Below, piece by piece: positions 20,501 to 31,900 of a stretch of DNA of 64,000 nucleotides; position 1 is the first letter of the stretch, and each line of letters opens with the position of its first letter. A model generated the notes under the pieces. That model was not told where the DNA came from, made no database searches, and saw nothing but the letters and a program-made list of their open reading frames with translations. Made by a program: the position numbers and the translations under genes. This stretch comes from Anagrus nilaparvatae (Eukaryota > Arthropoda > Insecta > Hymenoptera > Mymaridae). Where the stretch lies: positions 12,480,001 through 12,544,000 of the forward strand of contig JAKSXM010000137.1 in NCBI GenBank assembly GCA_022575985.1. Direction: 5' to 3'.

Positions 20501-21922
20501 ATAAACATGTTCCATGTTAAAATAATGCGCTAGATCGCAATTTGCCATCCCCGGCTTCGCCTTTATTTTTGCGGCCTAGGATAAAAATATACTATTTTTT
20601 TTCATTCAAACTGCTACACATTACACAAAAACTATAGAGAAATACAAATAAACTTTTTTTAAAGTCCTATATGGTACTGTGGCATGCAGCTGTAAGCTAT
20701 ATAGTTCACCAAATTTTTCTAACATTTCTTTAAAATATTTTTGAGCAAATACTATGGACATTAGTATAACTTATACTTATTTTGCAAGGAATTGCTCATA
20801 TATATTTTTTAAGAAATTTTTATTGATTTTAAATTTTCTCAAAGATTTAAACGCCAAAGCGATTTGCCATAAACCAAAAGTGTATTTTTAAAGATAGAAA
20901 AATAGAATTTTATTTATAAAAAATGATCATTTTAGGCTAAAAATCAATATTTGGTTTATTATAATATATTGTGGGAAAGCAATTATTGTTAAAAAATCGC
21001 CACTTTTTAAGAGTATTTAAAAATAGATGAAAAACTGGAGACCTACTCGAAGACCTACTGAAAGTTATTTGTTGAAAAAATAAACTAGAAGTAGTATTTT
21101 AAAGTAAGCATAAGAACCATATCTTGTGTAATTAGCCCTTAACTCCTTGGTCTAGGGGGTTCATTCAGCCGAGTTATATGTTATGTGGGCTACTTTTTTT
21201 ATTAAGTTTTAAACATAAAATATATTCCTTGACTGAATTTTTTATTACTCTAGCTAAATTCTCAAAAATCTCTAGATAAAAGTTCTTGCTAAAATAAATA
21301 TTTTAACTAAAAAAATTTCCTGTAAGATATATTGTAATTGTTTAGTTAAAAAGTGTTTTCTGTTTGTTGCAATTTAAAGTAAATCTTTTGCAAAAAAAAA
21401 GTAAAATTATGTAATTTACATATAAAAAAGGTATTTTGAAAATTTAACAAAAATATTTTAACCTTATCTTCATCACTAGCAGATTTATGATGTAATTTTA
21501 AAATTTTTCCAAAACGATCTAAGGTAGCAGTTTTTAGTTTACGTATATCACGCGTAATAATTTCTGTCTTGGATAAATTGCTATTTGCTGATGATTCTCC
21601 TGTGGAATTTACTGGTGGCAACGATCCGGAAATCTCAATTTCATCTTTAAGTGATTTTTTCCAAGTGATTTCATGAGAGAAGTCTTTATTGCATTCTTCA
21701 ATTTTACCAATATTTTTATCCAATCTTTAAAAAATATTTTTTTATATTATTTAATAAATATTTAAAATTTTGTAAGTATCAAAAAATTTATTTATTTTAA
21801 ATATTTAACCTATATTTTAAGTAAATAAATTTTTGTTTATTTAAATAAATTTATGCGGATTGTATTTACGATATTTCACTTGAACTAGTCGATAATTTAT
21901 CCTGGGATACAGTTTTATTCAT
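17437..21922 (-). CDS. Unrecognised Ser/Lys-rich protein, four exons, about 216 aa
   Basis: I do not recognise this protein. On the minus strand, exons 21922-21870, 21724-21463, 17865-17624 and 17530-17437 join in consistent phases (2, 0, 2) to 651 nt with an ATG start and TAA stop. The product starts MNKTVSQDKLSTSSSEIS, is hydrophilic with no signal peptide or membrane segment, and repeats a short pattern of hydrophobic plus basic residues after Ser or Thr (TLDRFGKILK, SLSRILKSS, SLTRFFRRKS, IFSKLLAQIRG). A cytoplasmic, phosphorylated or scaffold-like role is only a guess. The gene converges on Ptp10D. Its 3.6-kb second intron holds nested repeats. The exon 3-4 junction is the weak point: reading through it instead gives a 197-residue form ending KVFKIPK. 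Confidence 0.6.
17624..17865 (-). CDS. Minus-strand gene, exon 3
   Basis: Acceptor AACTACAG, entered in phase 0: DIETGNCSEEITRKQKFN, SLSRILKSSNENDSNSKS, HRYSLTRFFRRKSNAEGD and HVRGIFSKLLAQIRG. Donor AAA|GTATTT. If not spliced, the frame continues to TAA at 17587. Confidence 0.6.
18209..18470 (+). repeat. Left arm of 262-bp long inverted repeat
   Basis: Base for base the reverse complement of 19145-19406; I find one clear mismatch (GTATAAACC versus GTAAAAACC). The arms are separated by 674 bp. Such identity implies recent formation or ongoing correction. Confidence 0.9.
18618..18900. repeat. Copy of dispersed GC-richer repeat family
   Basis: Contains GAGGCGAAGCCGAGGATGAT, TTTGGGTCATTTTT, GGCCGAGGG and GCGAGAAAATACG words shared with other copies, lying in the loop of the long inverted repeat. 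Confidence 0.65.
18942..19028 (+). repeat. Purine-rich G-run tract
   Basis: Repeated GGGGGAAAA-type units over nearly 90 bp, almost pure purine apart from two short T-rich interruptions. Contains at least four runs of three or more G. Confidence 0.7.
19145..19406 (-). repeat. Right arm of 262-bp long inverted repeat
   Basis: Pairs with 18209-18470. A transcript across both would form a long double-stranded RNA stem. Confidence 0.9.
19473..19487 (+). repeat. Run of 15 G
   Basis: Homopolymer followed by TAAAATGG. A C15 run of the same length lies in the phosphatase intron at 9374-9388. Confidence 0.9.
19550..19975. repeat. Degenerate minisatellite, about 25-bp unit
   Basis: Repeated ATTATTCTAAGTCCCTAAAT-like units with variable spacers, interrupted at about 19685-19820 by an unrelated segment. 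The same unit recurs at 24056-24180. Both stretches neighbour a CATTTGACCCCCACCCCC block. Confidence 0.75.
20057..20137 (+). repeat. Left arm of short hairpin element
   Basis: GTGGACCTAAAATTGGAG through CCCCGGG to GGTCATAAAAAGT is mirrored by 20423-20504 with a few mismatches. The loop is about 285 bp. Confidence 0.8.
20423..20504 (-). repeat. Right arm of short hairpin element
   Basis: Reverse complement of 20057-20137. It is followed directly by the ACATGTTCCATGTTAA terminus of the composite insertion. Confidence 0.8.
20521..21462 (-). other. Remainder of minus-strand gene intron
   Basis: Begins with a fragment of the dispersed family (about 20521-20585, GATCGCAATTTGCCATCC and CGGCTTCGCC), then AT-rich sequence without recognised features down to the donor of exon 2. 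Confidence 0.6.
21463..21724 (-). CDS. Minus-strand gene, exon 2
   Basis: Acceptor TTAAAG before 21724, donor AAG|GTTAAA after 21463. Encodes LDKNIGKIEECNKDFSHEIT through SGSLPPVNSTGESSANSN to KTATLDRFGKILKLHHK and SASDEDK. Codon content is clearly unlike the surrounding AT-rich DNA. The donor is weak at position +3 to +6. Confidence 0.65.
21870..21922 (-). CDS. Minus-strand gene, exon 1 (start)
   Basis: ATG at 21922-21920, then NKTVSQDKLSTSSSEI and two bases of a Ser codon before donor ATC|GTAAAT. The phase 2 end fits the one-base start of the next exon exactly. An earlier 5' UTR exon cannot be excluded. Confidence 0.55.
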
Positions 21923-22659
21923 GATTAAAAAAAATTTTTTTATTTTTGAAATATGCTTTCACTTAAAATTTTAGTTTAATATTCAGAACCAAAGATTTTA
22001 CTTGTTTATTTCAAACTTTTTTCAGTTTTGTAAATGTAGAGAAAGAAATGTATACTTTTTTTTTATAATAACCAATATTTAAGAAAAACTTTTTTCCATC
22101 AACAAAGAAAATCGTAAATATTTATAAAAATTCAAAACATATACTAATACATTGATGATTTTTTGTTTTTATTTTTTGTTGGTTATATTTTAAAATTAAA
22201 AATAATAATTATTTTTAGGGTAAATATGACAAAAAATTTTTTTCATTTATTATATAAAAAGAATTTATAGACTATTTAAAAAGAAATCTTCTGCATTTTG
22301 CTTCTATTATTTATCATTTTTTTTTCACGATTTCGAAATAAAGATACAAACAAAAAAATAGTAAAAAAAAAAAATGAAAATATTTTATATATAAATAATC
22401 TAAAGGCTAAAATTGGTGACCTGAAAAATAAGAGTTATTTTCTTTATTAAAAATCTATATTTCTTGATAGAAGAAAAAAATGCCAAAGTAATACTTTAAA
22501 ATCTCCATGGAATTTCGCTCTTTTACATATTCTATGTAATATATGATTTTTTTTGTTTCAAATTTTTTTTTTTTTTTGTAAGAATTTCATTAATAATATT
22601 ACATACTTTGACATGCTATTTAGAAAACCCATTTAATTACAAAAAGAATAGTACATTTT
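21923..22659. other. AT-rich region upstream of the minus-strand gene
   Basis: Should contain the promoter and 5' UTR of the minus-strand gene, but I see no distinctive core element. Homopolymeric A and T runs dominate. Confidence 0.5.
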
Positions 22660-23090
22660 CAAGCAAAAAAAAAAGAATGTCCCAGATTGCACGTAAGTTA
22701 TTCTTTCTTTGCTCCCATGGACAAAACGAAAATTTTCTTTCTCAGTGGGGAGAAAACGCGTTTTTTTTCGATCTCGTTGCGGGTCGACCCACTAGGAAGA
22801 AAAATAATTTTTGCATTCTAGGTATATAATTATGGATGAAATTATTAAGTAAGGAAAAAATTTCCGCTATCCTTTACTCTGGGGTTAAACTGGCTTAGTC
22901 TATCATTTAATCAAGTATTTTGAGCAATATTATGAAGTATAACCAAGCCCTTTGAGAATAATAATTAAAAAAATTTTTTTTTACTAGCGGGTCGAAAACA
23001 CGCCCCGTAACGGGATCGAAAGAAAGAAAAATTGCGTTTTATCCATGGGAACAAAAAAATTCTTATTTTTGCTCTATTGGTTAAAAATGT
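22660..23090. repeat. Dispersed-family copy with imperfect inverted arms
   Basis: The left part (22678-22800: GTCCCAGATTGCACGTAAG, CATGGACAAAACG, GATCTCGTTGCGGGTCGACC) is partly mirrored by 22986-23070 (GCGGGTCGAAAACACGCC, GGGATCGAAAGAAAGAAAAA, CCATGGGAACAAA). Reads as a decayed foldback of the same family. Confidence 0.55.
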
Positions 23091-23815
23091 ACTATTAACT
23101 AGCAGATCTAAAGGGGCTTAATGTTCAGAAAAGTGGATTCTCCAACCGCTAATCTAAGTATAAAAAATTGTATAATTTTTAGCTGGTAATCATACTGCGA
23201 ATTTAAATATATTGAAAAACATGTATTTTATTGAACCATGTCACTTAAGGGCTCAAAATTTCAGAAAACTGGATTCATTAAATGAAAAATTTCTTCACGT
23301 AAGAAAGGAAACAATATGAGGAAACAAACATTTATAATACAAATCTTTTTCTTCGGACTTTAATATTCATGGGAAAAGGGCAAAGGTAAGCTTTAGCATC
23401 CTATGGTCACTTAGAATTTTTTGTCAAATTTTTATTCAGCATACTAAAACTCATAATAATAAAAACAGGCAGATATCCAGAAATTTTTTTCTGTGTGTGA
23501 CGAAAATTTTCAGGGGATGGGGACAGAAACTAACAGTGATAATAATTATTGTTTAAATTTCTTACAATAATAATTAGAATTTAATTATTTTTTATAATTT
23601 ATTAATAAAAAATTAAAAATTATATTGAGATTCTCTAACAAAAATAACCGCGTAGAGGGGCTACCGCGAATAGTACAGCTCCTTGAGGCAGGGAGTTAAT
23701 TCCCTGAATAATAAATAAAATAAAATTTATCTAATTTTGTAAATACATGTTGAAAACTAGGCCACGGGGATACAAATAAAGTCATAGAGTAATCGATCCC
23801 CCCTCTTCCTCCACC
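23091..23815. other. Unclassified intergenic DNA with a possible retroelement tail
   Basis: Mostly AT-rich. At about 23640-23745 a GC-richer patch (GTACAGCTCCTTGAGGCAGG) ends in AATAATAAATAAAATAAAAT, resembling the 3' tail of a non-LTR element or SINE. The evidence is weak. Confidence 0.35.
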
Positions 23816-23819
23816 ATGA

Positions 23820-24295
23820 GCAAACTGCCCAGATCTTTAAGAAAATGATTTTTGAGGCTTGTGCTGGATTTTTATATTATTAAGGGTTCAGGGTCCCAAC
23901 GGCATCTCATTTGACCTCCCCCCCTTAAACCGGGCAAATTTGACCCCCACCCCCTTAATTTTCAAGTTCTGAGGTACCCCCCCCCTAAAAACATGTTCCA
24001 TGTTAAAAAGTTACAATCGGTTTGTGAACTCAAAACCAACGAACATATTTTTAGCTCCTAAAATCCTTATAATTTTATACTCCCTTATCGAAATTATTCT
24101 AAGCCACTAAATCAAAAGTATTTTAAATCCCTAAACTTAAATTATTGTGCGTCTCTAAATCGAAAATATTTTAAATCCATTTAACCCTCTACCCCCTTAA
24201 TGACATGCTTGAAGTACCCACCCACGCCTATAAACATGTTAAAATCCACAACACCCCTAAGTAACATTTTTTTAAAGATCGGGCAGTTTTGCCCA
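23820..24295. repeat. Inverted-repeat patch with CCCCACCCCC block and minisatellite
   Basis: The left GCAAACTGCCCAGATCTTTAA (23820-23841) is mirrored by TTTAAAGATCGGGCAGTTTTGC at 24272-24293. Between them lie the CATTTGACC/CCCACCCCC block, ACATGTTCCATGTTAAAA at 23992 (the terminus word of the 18188-20520 insertion), and ATTATTCTAAGCC-type units at 24056-24180. Confidence 0.6.
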
Positions 24296-24419
24296 TAGGG
24301 GGCAATTTTTACCTTGAGGGGTAAAAACTTACCTGAGGAGTTACCGCTGGCTTCACTGAACCCTATATCATATAAAAAACTTATAAACGGTTTGTGTAAA
24401 CTCAACCTAATAGCATGGA

Positions 24420-25820
24420 AACTTCATTTCATGCAGATTTTAGTAGGAATTTATTATGAATTTTTTATTCATTTCATGCAAGCTGAGAAGTCAATACACT
24501 TGTATGTTCAATAATTTAATTATCACCGACGGCAATTACGAACACTTTCAGTAATATTCAAATTTATAACCAAGAATCTTTAACATTCCCACTGTTACAC
24601 AATATTTTGGACCTGCAGCTTATTTGATATTTATTACTAGTATTAGCCTGCTGAATATCTTATATTTTACCTTTTTTTCCATAAGGTAAATACTGTCCAC
24701 ATTTCATGCAAGCTGAGAAACCGATACAAAAATAATGTAATCTAATAAATATTTTTTTGCATTATTTTTTGCTCTACCAGTCTAAAAATGAATAAAACTA
24801 ATATTAGAGGCCAAAGTTGTTAATATTAAGCTTAAACTAAAAATATTCTTTGTTCAATTAGTTAATTATAACCCACAGTAATTATGAGCGCTTTCAGTAA
24901 TACTCAATCTTGATATTGTAACCAAGAAAATTTAACATTCCCACTGTTACACAACGCTTTAGACTTACAGTCTTTATTATATTTAAAATTAGAGGCTACT
25001 AAATATCATATAATTTAAAATTTTAATCTATTAGGTGAATTCTTCCCGCATTTCATGCAGGCTGAGAAATCAACGCTTAAATTATAGTAATTGTCTTAAA
25101 AAATTTTTAGCATTATTTTTTACTCTTCCAGTCTTAAAATCATTAAAACTAATATCAGAGAATTAAATTGTTAATACAAATTTCATCGTTGAATTAGTTA
25201 GTTATGACTTACGGCAATTGCGACCGCTTTCAGTAATATTCAAAATTGTAACCAAGAATCTTTAACACTCCCAATGTTAAACAATATTTTGGACTTGCGG
25301 CTTATTTGATATTTATTAATATACTTATAGTATTAGGCTGCTGAATATCATATATTTTACCTTTTTTTCCATAAGGTACATACTTCCCACATTTCATGCA
25401 AGCTAAGAAACCGATTCAGAAATAATGTAATCTAATAAATATTTTTTTTGCAATATTTTTTGCTCTATCAGTCCAAAAATGATTAATACTAATACCAGAG
25501 GCCAAAGCTGTTAATATTAAGCTTAAACTAATAATATTCTTTGTTCAATTATTTAATTATAACCCACAGTAATTACGATCGCTTTCAGTAATACTCAATC
25601 TTGATATTGTAACCAAGAAAATAATACATTCCCACTGTTACACAACGCTTTGGACTTACAGCCTCTATTATACTTAAAATTAGAGGCTACTAAATATCAT
25701 ATAATTTAAAGTTTCGATCTATTAGGTAAATTCTTCCCGCATTTCGTGCAGGCTGAGAAATCAATGCTTAAATTATGGTAATTAAAAAAAAAATTTTTTT
25801 GCATTATTTTTTAGTCTTCC
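24420..25820 (+). repeat. Tandem repeat of about 345 bp in about 690-bp dimers
   Basis: The landmark TTTCATGCA(A/G)GCTGAGAA recurs at 24472, 24702, 25051, 25392 and 25742 (once as TTTCGTGCAG). After a short first interval (230 bp), spacing alternates 349, 341 and 350 bp. Two unit types alternate: one followed by ACCGAT and an AACAATATTTTGGAC relative, the other by TCAACGC and ACAACGCTTTGGACTTAC. The true period is thus about 690 bp. The repeat stops abruptly at the start of the 184-bp satellite. Confidence 0.85.
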
Positions 25821-27295
25821 AAAACCAAGTTTACTAATAATAAGAGAATATTCTATGTAGAGGAAAACTAAAACAAATACGGCCCAACAGGCCAGCGTAA
25901 TTAAAAAACAAGATATAAATAAATTAAATAAGTATTAAAATTATTGTATATTTAGAAAAGGTGGATCCACTTTCATGAAACCATTTGAATAGGTTAAAAT
26001 TTTTATAAAACAAGTTTACTTATAATGAAAAAATATGTAAAATAGAGAAAAACCTTAACAAATACAGTCCAAAAGGCCTGAGAAATAAAAAAACAAGATA
26101 TAAAAATTTAAATAGGTATCAAAAATATTGTATTTTTAGAATCTTTGGATCTACTTGCATGAAACCATTTGAATTGGTTAAAATTTTTATAAACCAAATT
26201 TACTAATAATAAGAGAATATTCTACGTAGAGGAAAACTAAAACAAATACGGCCCACCAGGCCAGCGTAATTAAAAAACAAGATATAAATAAATTAAATAA
26301 GTATTAAAATTATTGTATATTTAGAAAAGGTGGATCCACTTTCATGAAACCATTTGAATAGGTTAAAATTTTTATAAAACAAGTTTACTTATAATGAAAA
26401 AATATGTAAAATAGAGAAAAACCTTAACAAATACAGTCCAAAAGGCCTGAGAAATAAAAAAACAAGATATAAAAATTTAAATAGGTATCAAAAATATTGT
26501 ATTTTTAGAATCTTTGGATCCACTTTTATGAATTCATTTGAATTGGTTAAAATTTTTATAAACCAATTTTACTAATAATGAGAGAATATTCTACGTTGAG
26601 AAAAACTTAAACAAATACGGCCCTTCAGGCCAGCGTAATTAAAAAACAAGATATAAATAAATTAAATAAGTATTAAAATTATTGTATATTTAGAAAAGGT
26701 GGATCCACTTTCATGAAACCATTTAAATAGGTTAAAATTTTTATAAAACAAGTTTACTTATAATGAAAAAATATGTAAAATAGAGAAAAACCTTAACAAA
26801 TACAGTCCAAAAGGCCTGAGAAATAAAAAAACAAGATATAAAAATTTAAATAGGTATCAAAAATATTGTATTTTTAGAATCTTTGGATCTACTTGCATGA
26901 AACCATTTGAATTGGTTAAAATTTTTATAAACCAAATTTACTAATAATAAGAGAATATTCTACGTAGAGGAAAACTAAAACAAATACGGCCCTTCAGGCC
27001 AGCGTAATTAAAAAACAAGATATAAATAAATTAAATAAGTATTAAAATTATTGTATATTTAGAAAAGGTGGAGCCACTTTCATGAAACCATTTGATTAGG
27101 TTAAAATTTTTATAAAACAAGTTTACTTATAATGAAAAAATATGTAAAATAGAGAAAAACCTTAACAAATACAGTCCAAAAAGCCTGAGAAATAAAAAAA
27201 CAAGATATAAAAATTTAAATAGGTATCAAAAATATTGTATTTTTAGAATCTTTGGATCTACTTACATGAAACCATTTGAATTGGTTAAAATTTTT

Positions 27296-28958
27296 ATAAA
27301 CCAAGTTTACTAATAATAAGAGAATATTCTATGTAGACGAAAACTAAAACAAATACGGCCCACCAGGCCAGTGTAATTAAAAAACAAGATATAAATAAAT
27401 TAAATAAGTATTAAAATTATTGTATATTTAGAAAAGGTGGATCCACTTTCATGAAACCATTTGAATTGGTTAAAATTCTTATAAACCAAGTTTACTTATA
27501 ATAGAAAAATATATAAAATAGAGAAAAACTTAAACAAATACAGTCAAAAAGGCCTGAGAAATAAAAAAACATAATATAAAAAATTTAAATAGTTATCAAA
27601 ATTATTGTATTTTTATAAACGTTGGATCCACTTGCATGAAACCATTTGAATAGGTTAAAATTTTTATAAAACAAGTTTACTTATAATGAAAAAATATGTA
27701 AAATAGAGAAAAACCTTAACAAATACAGTCCAAAAGGCCTGAGAAATAAAAAAACAAGATATAAAAATATAAATAGGTATCAAAAATATTGTATTTTTAG
27801 AATCTTTGGATCTACTTGCTTGAAACCATTTGAATTGGTTAAAATTTTTATAAACCAAGTTTACTAATAATAAGAGAATATTCTATGTAGAGGAAAACTA
27901 AAACAAATACGGCCCACCAGGCCAGCGTAATTAAAAAACAAGATATAAATAAATTAAATAAGTATTAAAATTATTGTATATTTAGAAAAGGTGGATCCAC
28001 TTTCATGAAACCATTTGAATTGGTTAAAATTCTTATAAACCAAGTTTACTTATAATAGAAAAATATATAAAATAGAGAAAAACTTAAACAAATACAGTCC
28101 AAAAGGCCTGAGAAATAAAAAAACATAATATAAAAAATTTAAATAGTTATCAAAATTATTGTATTTTTATAAACGTTGGATCCACTTGCATGAAACCATT
28201 TGAATAGGTTAAAATTTTTATAAAACAAGTTTACTTATAATGAAAAAATATGTAAAATAGAGAAAAACCTTAACAAATACAGTCCAAAAGGCCTGAGAAA
28301 TAAAAAAACAAGATATAAAAATATAAATAGGTATCAAAAATATTGTATTTTTAGAATCTTTGGATCTACTTGCTTGAAACCATTTGAATTGGTTAAAATT
28401 TTTATAAACCAAGTTTACTAATAATAAGAGAATATTCTATGTAGAGGAAAACTAAAACAAATACGGCCCACCAGGCCAGCGTAATTAAAAAACAAGATAT
28501 AAATAAATTAAATAAGTATTAAAATTATTGTATATTTAGAAAAGGTGGATCCACTTTCATGAAACCATTTGAATTGGTTAAAATTCTTATAAACCAAGTT
28601 TACTTATAATAGAAAAATATATAAAATAGAGAAAAACTTAAACAAATACAGTCCAAAAGGCCTGAGAAATAAAAAAACATAATATAAAAAATTTAAATAG
28701 GTATCAAAATTATTGTATTTTTATAAACGTTGGATCCACTTGCATGAAACCATTTGAATAGGTTAAAATTTTTATAAAACAAGTTTACTTATAATGAAAA
28801 AATATGTAAAATAGAGAAAAACTTAAACAAATACAGTCAAAAAGGCCTGAGAAATAAAAAAACAAGATATAAAAAATTTAATTAGGTATCAAAATTATTG
28901 TATTTTTATAAACGTTGGATCTACTTGCATGAAACCATTTGAATTGGTTAAAATTTTT
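27296..28958 (+). repeat. Three tandem 554/555-bp trimer units (A-C-B or A-C-D)
   Basis: A-type starts (ATAAACCAAG) at 27296, 27850, 28404 and 28959 give spacings of 554, 554 and 555 bp. Each unit is A, then C, then a B or D monomer, a local departure from the 369-bp dimer. Confidence 0.8.
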
Positions 28959-31900
28959 ATAAACCAAGTTTACTAATAATAAGAGAATATTCTACGTAGA
29001 GGAAAACTAAAACAAATACGGCCCTTCAGGCCAGCGTAATTAAAAAACAAGATATAAATAAATTAAAAAGTATTAAAATTATTGTATATTTAGAAAAGGT
29101 GGATCCACTTTCATGAAACCATTTGAATAGGTTAAAATTTTTATAAAACAAGTTTACTTATAATGAAAAAATATGTAAAATAGAGAAAAACCTTAACAAA
29201 TACAGTCCAAAAGGCCTGAGAAATAAAAAAACAAGATATAAAAATATAAATAGGTATCAAAAATATTGTATTTTTAGAATCTTTGGATCTACTTGCTTGA
29301 AACCATTTGAATTGGTTAAAATTTTTATAAACCAAGTTTACTAATAATAAGAAAATATTCTATGTAGAGGAAAACTAAAACAAATACGGCCCACCAGGCC
29401 AGCGTAATTAAAAAACAAGATATAAATAAATTAAATAAGTATTAAAATTATTGTATATTTAGAAAAGGTGGATCCACTTTCATGAAACCATTTGAATTGG
29501 TTAAAATTCTTATAAACCAAGTTTACTTATAATAGAAAAATATATAAAATAGAGAAAAACTTAAACAAATACAGTCCAAAAGGCCTGAGAAATAAAAAAA
29601 CATAATATAAAAAATTTAAATAGGTATCAAAATTATTGTATTTTTATAAACGTTGGATCCACTTGCATGAAACCATTTGAATAGGTTAAAATTTTTATAA
29701 AACAAGTTTACTTATAATGAAAAAATATGTAAAATAGAGAAAAACTTAAACAAATACAGTCAAAAAGGCCTGAGAAATAAAAAAACAAGATATAAAAAAT
29801 TTAATTAGGTATCAAAATTATTGTATTTTTATAAACGTTGGATCTACTTGCATGAAACCATTTGAATTGGTTAAAATTTTTATAAACCAAGTTTACTAAT
29901 AATAAGAGAATATTCTACGTAGAGGAAAACTAAAACAAATACGGCCCTTCAGGCCAGCGTAATTAAAAAACAAGATATAAATAAATTAAAAAAGTATTAA
30001 AATTATTGTATATTTAGAAAAGGTGGATCCACTTTCATGAAACCATTTGAATAGGTTAAAATTTTTATAAAACAAGTTTACTCATAATGAAAAAATATGT
30101 AAAATAGAGAAAAACCTTAACAAATACAGTCCAAAAAGCCTGAGAAATTAAAAAACAAGATATAAAAATTTAAAAAGGTATCAAAAATATTGTATTTTTA
30201 GAATCTTTGGATCTACTTGCATGAAACCATTTGAATTGGTTAAAATTTTTATAAACCAAGTTTACTAATAATAAGAGAATATTCTACGTAGAGGAAAACT
30301 AAAACAAATACGGCCCTTCAGGCCAGCGTAATTAAAAAACAAGATATAAATAAATTAAAAAAGTATTAAAATTATTGTATATTTAGAAAAGGTGGATCCA
30401 CTTTCATGAAACCATTTGAATAGGTTAAAATTTTTATAAAACAAGTTTACTTATAATGAAAAAATATGTAAAATAGAGAAAAACCTTAACAAATACAGTC
30501 CAAAAGGCCTGAGAAATAAAAAAACAAGATATAAAAATATAAATAGGTATCAAAAATATTGTATTTTTAGAATCTTTGGATCTACTTGCTTGAAACCATT
30601 TGAATTGGTTAAAATTTTTATAAACCAAGATTACTAATAATAAGAGAATATTCTATGTAGAGGAAAACTAAAACAAATACGGCCCACCAGGCCAGCGTAA
30701 TTAAAAAACAAGATATAAATAAATTAAATAAGTATTAAAATTATTGTATATTTAGAAAAGGTGGATCCACTTTCATGAAACCATTTGAATAGGTTAAAAT
30801 TTTTATAAAACAAGTTTACTTATAATGAAAAAATATGTAAAATAGAGAAAAACCTTAACAAATACAGTCCAAAAAGCCTGAGAAATAAAAAAACAAGATA
30901 TAAAAATTTAAATAGGTATCAAAAATATTGTATTTTTAGAATCTTTGGATCTACTTGCATGAAACCATTTGAATTGGTTAAAATTTTTATAAACCAAGTT
31001 TACTAATAATAAGAGAATATTCTACGTAGAGGAAAACTAAAACAAATACGGCCCTTCAGGCCAGCGTAATTAAAAAACAAGATATAAATAAATTAAAAAA
31101 GTATTAAAATTATTGTATATTTAGAAAAGGTGGATCCACTTTCATGAAACCATTTGAATAGGTTAAAATTTTTATAAAACAAGTTTACTTATAATGAAAA
31201 AATATGTAAAATAGAGAAAAACCTTAACAAATACAGTCCAAAAGGCCTGAGAAATAAAAAAACAAGATATAAAAATATAAATAGGTATCAAAAATATTGT
31301 ATTTTTAGAATCTTTGGATCTACTTGCTTGAAACCATTTGAATTGGTTAAAATTTTTATAAACCAAGTTTACTAATAATAAGAGAATATTCTATGTAGAG
31401 GAAAACTAAAACAAATACGGCCCTTCAGGCCAGCGTAATTAAAAAACAAGATATAAATAAATTAAATAAGTATTAAAATTATTGTATATTTAGAAAAGGT
31501 GGATCCACTTTCATGAAACCATTTGAATTGGTTAAAATTCTTATAAACCAAGTTTACTTATAATAGAAAAATATATAAAATAGAGAAAAACTTAAACAAA
31601 TACAGTCCAAAAGGCCTGAGAAATAAAAAAACATAATATAAAAAATTTAAATAGGTATCAAAATTATTGTATTTTTATAAACGTTGGATCCACTTGCATG
31701 AAACCATTTGAATAGGTTAAAATTTTTATAAAACAAGTTTACTTATAATGAAAAAATATGTAAAATAGAGAAAAACTTAAACAAATACAGTCAAAAAGGC
31801 CTGAGAAATAAAAAAACAAGATATAAAAAATTTAATTAGGTATCAAAATTTTTGTATTTTTATAAACGTTGGATCTACTTGCATGAAACCATTTGAATTG

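Larger units (their letters stand above)
18188..20520. mobile_element. 2.3-kb composite inverted-repeat insertion
   Basis: Bounded on the left by TTTTAACATGGAACATGTT (about 18186-18205) and on the right by its reverse complement (about 20503-20518). Inside are a near-perfect long hairpin, a dispersed-repeat copy, a purine-rich tract, a minisatellite and a second hairpin. It lies within the large intron of the minus-strand gene. No transposase-like frame is visible, so a non-autonomous or nested element is inferred. Confidence 0.6.

Noticed and set aside
22608..24514. Short frames of 66-74 codons
   Set aside because: They overlap repeat fragments and inverted-repeat patches and have no recognisable protein content.
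24420..25820. tRNA-like origin for the GCTGAGAA repeat
   Set aside because: No cloverleaf or paired A and B boxes could be drawn.
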